This document shows positions 7,164 to 9,570 of a stretch of 9,570 nt of DNA, in pieces. Source of the stretch: an uncultured Burkholderiales bacterium (GTDB lineage Bacteria > Pseudomonadota > Gammaproteobacteria > Burkholderiales > Burkholderiaceae_C). Each line of letters starts with the position of its first letter. The first letter of the stretch is position 1. The position numbers were made by a program, and so were the translations under genes. The stretch lies in contig CAIQIL010000523.1 of the NCBI GenBank assembly GCA_903871865.1, forward strand, positions 1 to 9,570, written 5' to 3'. The notes beneath the pieces are model-generated. The model did no database searches. It was given only the letters and a program-made list of their open reading frames with translations, and was not told the DNA's origin.

Positions 7164-7185
7164 GGCGTCAACACGGCGTCACACA
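7164..7185. repeat. Short tandem direct repeat upstream of the second PEP-CTERM gene
   Basis: GGCGTCA occurs at 7164 and again at 7175, each followed by ACAC-like bases, giving two 11-bp units head to tail, one helical turn apart. GTGTG at 7156-7160 and CACAC at 7180-7184 also form a loose dyad around it. The position, about 55-75 bases before the ATG at 7239, suits a regulator site. The repeat is seen directly; the role is a guess. Confidence 0.35.
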
Positions 7186-7227
7186 TGGTGGGTGCGTTTC
7201 TTCGTCCCGCCTTCCACCACCAGCTTC

Positions 7228-7232
7228 GGGAG
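7228..7232 (+). promoter_or_regulatory. Ribosome binding site fixing the start at 7239
   Basis: GGGAG lies six bases before ATG 7239. It favours this start over the in-frame ATG at 7158, which would place 27 extra residues before the signal peptide. Confidence 0.6.
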
Positions 7233-7238
7233 CCCCTC

Positions 7239-7838
7239 ATGCCCTTTCACGTCCGTACCCTTCCCTTGGCCGTGGCTTGGGTCATCGCCCTGTCCGCCTC
7301 GGCCTTCAGCCCCTTGGCATCCGCCACCGACCTGGGCGAACTCGGCACCACGCCGACGCTGCAGCAGCTGCACATCGCAGCCTCCGACGTCACGTTTTCG
7401 AGCAGCTACTTCTTCTCGCTCAGCCTGGCTTCCTCCGTGTCGGCACAAGCCACCAACCTGGCTTGGCTGGTGGGCCCGCAAGCCGTCTTTGACATCGGCG
7501 ACTTCACGCTGAGCCTGTATGGCGACGCCAACACGACGCCGCTGGCAGTGGCCACACAGACCGGCAACAACCTCCGTCTGGACGAGGTGTTGCTGAGCGC
7601 CGGCCACTACCGCTTTGACGTGCAAGGTGTCACCAGCGGCACCGGCGGTGGCGCCTACGCCCTGGCCGCCATGGCCACGCTGAGCGCGCTGGAGCCCCCG
7701 ATGCCGTCTGTGGCCGAACCCTCCACGCTGGCCTTGCTGGGCTGCGGCTCGCTGGTGGTGGCCGCGGTCGCGCGCCGCCGCCGCAGTGGTCGGGACACCG
7801 CTTTTGCCATCCACCCTGCCACCCAATCTCCCACCTGA
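7239..7838 (+). CDS. FxDxF-type PEP-CTERM protein with AEP variant signal
   Basis: The 199-residue product has a Sec signal peptide (MPFHVRTLP, hydrophobic core, cleavage near SAT at about 27-29). Its beta-sandwich-like body carries FFSLSLASSVSAQA (about 57-70), DIGDFTLSLYGD (about 85-96), and LLSAGHYRFDVQGVTSG (about 114-130). This pattern fits the FxDxF family of PEP-CTERM proteins found in Burkholderiales. The sorting signal is VAEPST at 158-163, with Ala in place of the first Pro of PEP, then LALLGCGSLVVAAVA and an arginine-rich stop (RRRR). Ala at that position is a known variant, so export and exosortase processing are still expected. The stop codon is 9 bp before the OmpA-family gene, so the two are almost surely one transcript. 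Function beyond being a surface or matrix protein is unknown. Confidence 0.88.
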   Translation: MPFHVRTLPLAVAWVIALSASAFSPLASATDLGELGTTPTLQQLHIAASDVTFSSSYFFSLSLASSVSAQATNLAWLVGPQAVFDIGDFTLSLYGDANTTPLAVATQTGNNLRLDEVLLSAGHYRFDVQGVTSGTGGGAYALAAMATLSALEPPMPSVAEPSTLALLGCGSLVVAAVARRRRSGRDTAFAIHPATQSPT

Positions 7839-7847
7839 AAGACCACC

Positions 7848-9005
7848 ATGTCACCCACCCCTTCCCAACGCCTGAGCGCAAGCCGGTTGTTCAGCCTGAC
7901 GGCCCTGGCCTGCATGGCCCTGCCCGCCCTGGCAGAGGATCAGACCTTCTACTACGGCGGCATCGGGGTGGGGCAATCGCGCAGCCACCTCAACGAGCCG
8001 CGCCTGATCGACCACGAGCTGGGCGGCGCCGCCACGGCCACCGAGGTCAACCGCCACGAGCGCGACACCGCCTACAAGGTGATGCTGGGCTACCAATTCA
8101 TGCCCTGGCTGGGCGTGGAGGGCGGCTACTTCGTGCTGGGCAAGCCGTACTTCACGGCGCCCACCACGGCACCCGGCACGCTCAAGGGCGAGGTGCGCAT
8201 GCGCGGCCTGAACCTGGACCTGGTGGGCACCCTGCCCCTGGTCGGACAGCTCTCGGCGCTGGGCCGCATCGGCGGGCAGTACGCCAAGTCCAGCGGGCGC
8301 TTCACCGGCACCGGTGCGGTGGTGCCACTCGACCCCTCGCCGCGCGAGCACCAGTTCAACTACAAGTACGGCGCCGGCCTGCAGTACGCCTTTTCGCCAG
8401 CCATGCTGTTGCGCGCCGAGTGGGAGCACTACCGCGTCAGCAGCACCATCGGCGGGCATGACCGCGTCAACGTGCTGGGCCTGAGCCTGGTCTTCCCGTT
8501 TGGCCGGGCCCAGGCGGCCACCCCGATGGCTGCGGCGCCGCTCTACACCGAGCCTCCGGCCGCGGCCGCACCCTATGTGCCACCGCCCACGCCCGCCGCC
8601 GCGGTGGTGGCAGCGCCCGCACGGCAACGCGTGAGCTTCACGGCCGAGTCGCTGTTCGGCTTCGACCAGACCGCCCTCAGCGCCGATGGCAAGGCCGCGC
8701 TCGACAAATTTGTCGCCGAGTTGCAAACCACCGAGTACTCGGTCATCGAGGTCGAAGGCCACACCGACCGGCTGGGCAGCACCGCCTACAACCAGCGCCT
8801 GTCAGAACAGCGCGCTGAGGCGGTCAAGGCCTACCTGGTGGCCTCTGGCAAGGTGGATGCGGCCAAGGTCTCGGCCAGCGGCAAGGGCGAAGGCAGCCCG
8901 GTGACGCCGGCCGATCAGTGCACCTCCCGGCGCGAAACCAAGGCCCTGATCGCCTGCCTGCGGGCCGACCGCCGCGTCGAGATCGAGGTGGACGGCACGC
9001 GCTGA
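7848..9005 (+). CDS. OmpA-family outer-membrane protein, peptidoglycan-binding
   Basis: The 385-residue product begins with a signal peptide (cleavage after ALA, residue 29). An eight-strand OmpA-like beta barrel covers about 32-220: FYYGGIGVGQS, YKVMLGYQFMPWLGVEGGYF, YKYGAGLQYAFS and a last strand ending LVFPFG. An Ala/Pro-rich linker follows (about 223-263). The C-terminal OmpA domain (about 268-385) binds peptidoglycan: EGHTDRLGS holds D307 and SEQRAEAV holds R322, fifteen residues apart like D271/R286 of E. coli OmpA, which grip diaminopimelate. C358 and C370 flank the loop before CLRADRRVEIEV and likely form the disulfide typical of many betaproteobacterial OmpA proteins. It anchors the outer membrane to the wall and may form a small pore. 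It starts 9 bp after the PEP-CTERM gene with only a weak AAAGA ribosome binding site, which suggests translational coupling. It is convergent with katG, 22 bp away. Confidence 0.94.
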   Translation: MSPTPSQRLSASRLFSLTALACMALPALAEDQTFYYGGIGVGQSRSHLNEPRLIDHELGGAATATEVNRHERDTAYKVMLGYQFMPWLGVEGGYFVLGKPYFTAPTTAPGTLKGEVRMRGLNLDLVGTLPLVGQLSALGRIGGQYAKSSGRFTGTGAVVPLDPSPREHQFNYKYGAGLQYAFSPAMLLRAEWEHYRVSSTIGGHDRVNVLGLSLVFPFGRAQAATPMAAAPLYTEPPAAAAPYVPPPTPAAAVVAAPARQRVSFTAESLFGFDQTALSADGKAALDKFVAELQTTEYSVIEVEGHTDRLGSTAYNQRLSEQRAEAVKAYLVASGKVDAAKVSASGKGEGSPVTPADQCTSRRETKALIACLRADRRVEIEVDGTR

Positions 9006-9027
9006 CACTCCCGGATCAGCGCTGGCT

Positions 9028-9570
<543 letters not shown>

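Larger units (their letters stand above)
7089..7238. other. 150-bp gap between methyltransferase and PEP-CTERM/OmpA genes
   Basis: A short imperfect hairpin may form: GGCGC at 7115-7119 with GCGCC at 7127-7131, and outer CCCTG 7102-7106 with CAGGG 7133-7137. The arms are asymmetric and no T run follows, so it is not a standard terminator. The gap should hold the promoter of the next two genes, but I cannot point to clear -35/-10 or sigma-54 boxes. Confidence 0.3.

Noticed and set aside
7851..8762. Open frame of 303 codons on the minus strand
   Set aside because: It is antisense to the OmpA-family gene, whose protein is clear from end to end; the composition (Gly, Arg, His) is that of a shadow frame.
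9006..9027. Bidirectional terminator between the OmpA-family gene and katG
   Set aside because: Only a CAGCGCTG palindrome (9017-9024) is present, with no loop space and no T run.

Overview
The window looks like a chromosomal segment of a Gram-negative betaproteobacterium, most likely of the order Burkholderiales. The grounds are high GC in most genes, two PEP-CTERM proteins with typical sorting tails, an OmpA-family outer-membrane protein, a lipobox lipoprotein and a KatG end of proteobacterial type. This assignment is inferred from protein style only. No rRNA, tRNA, CRISPR array, insertion sequence or integrase was seen.

Layout. (1) 1-5337, plus strand: five consecutive genes, every one with an export signal. 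They are a small secreted protein with two cysteines (211-657), a lipoprotein (685-1197), a large DUF3857/transglutaminase/TPR protein (1209-4043), a PEP-CTERM protein (4088-4798) and a small cysteine-rich secreted protein (4849-5337). The gaps are 11 to 50 bp with no obvious terminator, so much of this may be one transcription unit working in the periplasm or cell surface. (2) 5351-6082, minus strand: an Imm52-like immunity protein, convergent with the first block. Just upstream of it on its own strand (about 6086-6240) is a stretch that reads like the frameshifted tail of a lost toxin. (3) 6300-7088, plus: a class I SAM-dependent methyltransferase. (4) 7239-9005, plus: a second PEP-CTERM protein followed after 9 bp by an OmpA-family porin/peptidoglycan-binding protein. 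(5) 9028-9570, minus: the C-terminal part of catalase-peroxidase KatG, running off the window and convergent with the ompA-like gene.

Together, most of the window is envelope and surface biology. Single 60-base lines that I counted give about 52-57% GC in the first gene, the cysteine-rich gene and the immunity gene, against about 70% in the methyltransferase. This suggests a mosaic of core and acquired DNA. The exosortase that would process the PEP-CTERM proteins is not in the window. The most interesting points are the orphan immunity gene with a possible toxin relic, and the all-exported cluster built around the transglutaminase-like protein.
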